Source: Butyrivibrio sp. (GTDB lineage Bacteria; Bacillota; Clostridia; Lachnospirales; Lachnospiraceae). From it: DNA of 64,000 nucleotides. Location of the stretch: assembly GCA_017413105.1 (NCBI GenBank), contig JAFPVA010000204.1, positions 53,983-117,982 of the forward strand, in the 5' to 3' direction. The notes below the pieces were generated by a model. That model saw only the letters and a list, made by a program, of their open reading frames with translations, was not told the DNA's origin and ran no database searches. Of this stretch, positions 63,440-64,000 are shown one piece after another. The position numbers and the translations under genes were made by a program. Positions within the stretch are counted from its first letter, which is position 1. Every line of letters begins with the position of its first letter.

Positions 63440-63510
63440 GAAACCTCTAAGTAAGATAAAGGTGTTCATCTTGGCGGATGAAAAAACATCTTATGCTAAC
63501 CGGAGGTTTC
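63440..63510 (+). ncRNA. Folded leader of the IS110 transposase
   Basis: An 8-bp helix (63440-63447 with 63503-63510) is perfect and its 3' strand contains the GGAGG of the transposase ribosome-binding site. Inside are a 6-bp helix (63452-63457 with 63488-63493) and a 6-bp hairpin (63465-63470 with 63477-63482). The fold would hide the ribosome-binding site. IS110 elements also encode a bridge RNA near one end, but this leader is shorter than the known ones. Confidence 0.5.
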
Positions 63511-63515
63511 TCAAA

Positions 63516-64000
63516 ATGAATTTTACACAGAATGACAGACTTAAGCAAGTTACGGCAGATACACTGATTGTTGGGGTTGATGTTGGATCACAGACACATT
63601 TCTGTAGAGCGTTTGACTGGAGGGGATTTGAGCTATCCAGAAGAGTGTTTAAGTTTAGTAACGACCGAATGGGATTCCTTACATTTCTTCGATGGACAGA
63701 GGAACTCATGAATAAGACCGAAATGAAGAAGGTTATTGTTGGCTGCGAGCCTACTGGTTGCTACTGGCTTACGTTTCAGAGGTTCTTACAGGATCATGAT
63801 GTAAAGCTTGTAACAGTAAATCCATTTACTGTAAACAGAAGCAAAGAACTGGATGATAACAGCCCGGAAAAGAGTGACCTAAAGGATCCTAAAACAATCG
63901 CTATGCTGGTTAAAGAAGGAAGATATTCAACTTCTTATCTGCCGGAAGGTGTATATGCAGAGATCAGAGAAGCCTCTGTATGCAGAGATCAGATCATGAA
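63516..64000 (+). mobile_element. IS110-family transposase, 5' part, cut by the window end
   Basis: The first 161 codons of a transposase, open to the window end. The N-terminal DEDD-nuclease segment IVGVDVGSQTHFCRAFDWRG is the IS110 hallmark (RuvC-like catalytic Asp), followed by VGCEPTGCYWL (catalytic Glu) and NPFTVNRSKELDDNSPEKSD. The ATG at 63516 has CGGAGG upstream (63501-63506). The left end of the element should be in 63423-63440, but IS110 elements lack clear terminal repeats so it cannot be fixed. The C-terminal part and right end lie outside the window. Confidence 0.88.

Noticed and set aside
1-64000. tRNA or rRNA genes
   Set aside because: No cloverleaf with TTCGA-type loops or rRNA-like stretches were noticed on either strand, though a tRNA search was not run.

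Overview
The window looks like part of a low-G+C Firmicutes replicon, most likely from a rumen or gut Lachnospiraceae of the Butyrivibrio/Pseudobutyrivibrio type. The grounds are strong AGGAGG ribosome-binding sites, many YesN/YesM-type regulators, an ECF-transporter S component beside a type III pantothenate kinase, and cytoplasmic glycosidases paired with ABC importers. The assignment is by family resemblance only. The left end is an iteron replication origin with a Rep_3-type initiator, so this is a plasmid, megaplasmid or chromid. It also carries genes of central metabolism (pta, nagA, nagB, coaX), which fits a chromid best.

Layout. 1-1055: AT-rich origin with about 15 imperfect iterons and one perfect DnaA box. 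1056-3796: rep, a DUF815-type AAA+ ATPase after a 32-bp perfect palindrome, and a small Cys-rich protein. 3958-7948: hypA, larC and a CobW-like GTPase (nickel handling), with an orphan solute-binding lipoprotein. 8143-11760: diguanylate cyclase, pta with a cre-like site, two minor proteins. 11930-25156: glycan-degradation cluster (GH29 fucosidase, nagA, an unknown, GH38 alpha-mannosidase, a CehA/McbA-type PHP hydrolase, AraC regulator, GH105, ROK kinase, an unclassified toroid/lyase-like enzyme). 25226-32247: inositol catabolism (iolC-D-B-E-G) and an iron alcohol dehydrogenase. 32360-38872: Opp-type ABC importer. 38961-43595: nagB, a small XRE-like protein, GH2 beta-mannosidase, a phosphoribosyltransferase. 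43719-52693: YesN/YesM two-component system and a YtfQ-like (galactofuranose-type) sugar ABC system with two binding proteins. A multi-branched candidate RNA lies inside this operon at 47793-47992. 52722-58326: GGDEF protein, small proteins, an ECF S component, and a hybrid histidine kinase split into two overlapping frames. 58419-63422: secreted four-repeat protein, GH36 alpha-galactosidase, DUF1622 protein, PanT-like S component and coaX. 63440-64000: 5' part of an IS110-family element, cut by the window end, whose leader can fold over the transposase ribosome-binding site.

How the genes work together. The glycosidases lack signal peptides, so short oligosaccharides are probably imported by the ABC systems and cut inside the cell. 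GH29, GH38, GH2, nagA and nagB together would dismantle fucosylated mannose/GlcNAc (N-glycan-like) oligosaccharides into fructose-6-phosphate. GH36 and GH105 add galactosides and unsaturated uronides. The iol genes take inositol to 5-dehydro-2-deoxygluconate-6-phosphate; the aldolase (iolJ) and iolA are not in this window. Pta links acetyl-CoA to acetyl phosphate. No rRNA, tRNA or CRISPR array was recognised.
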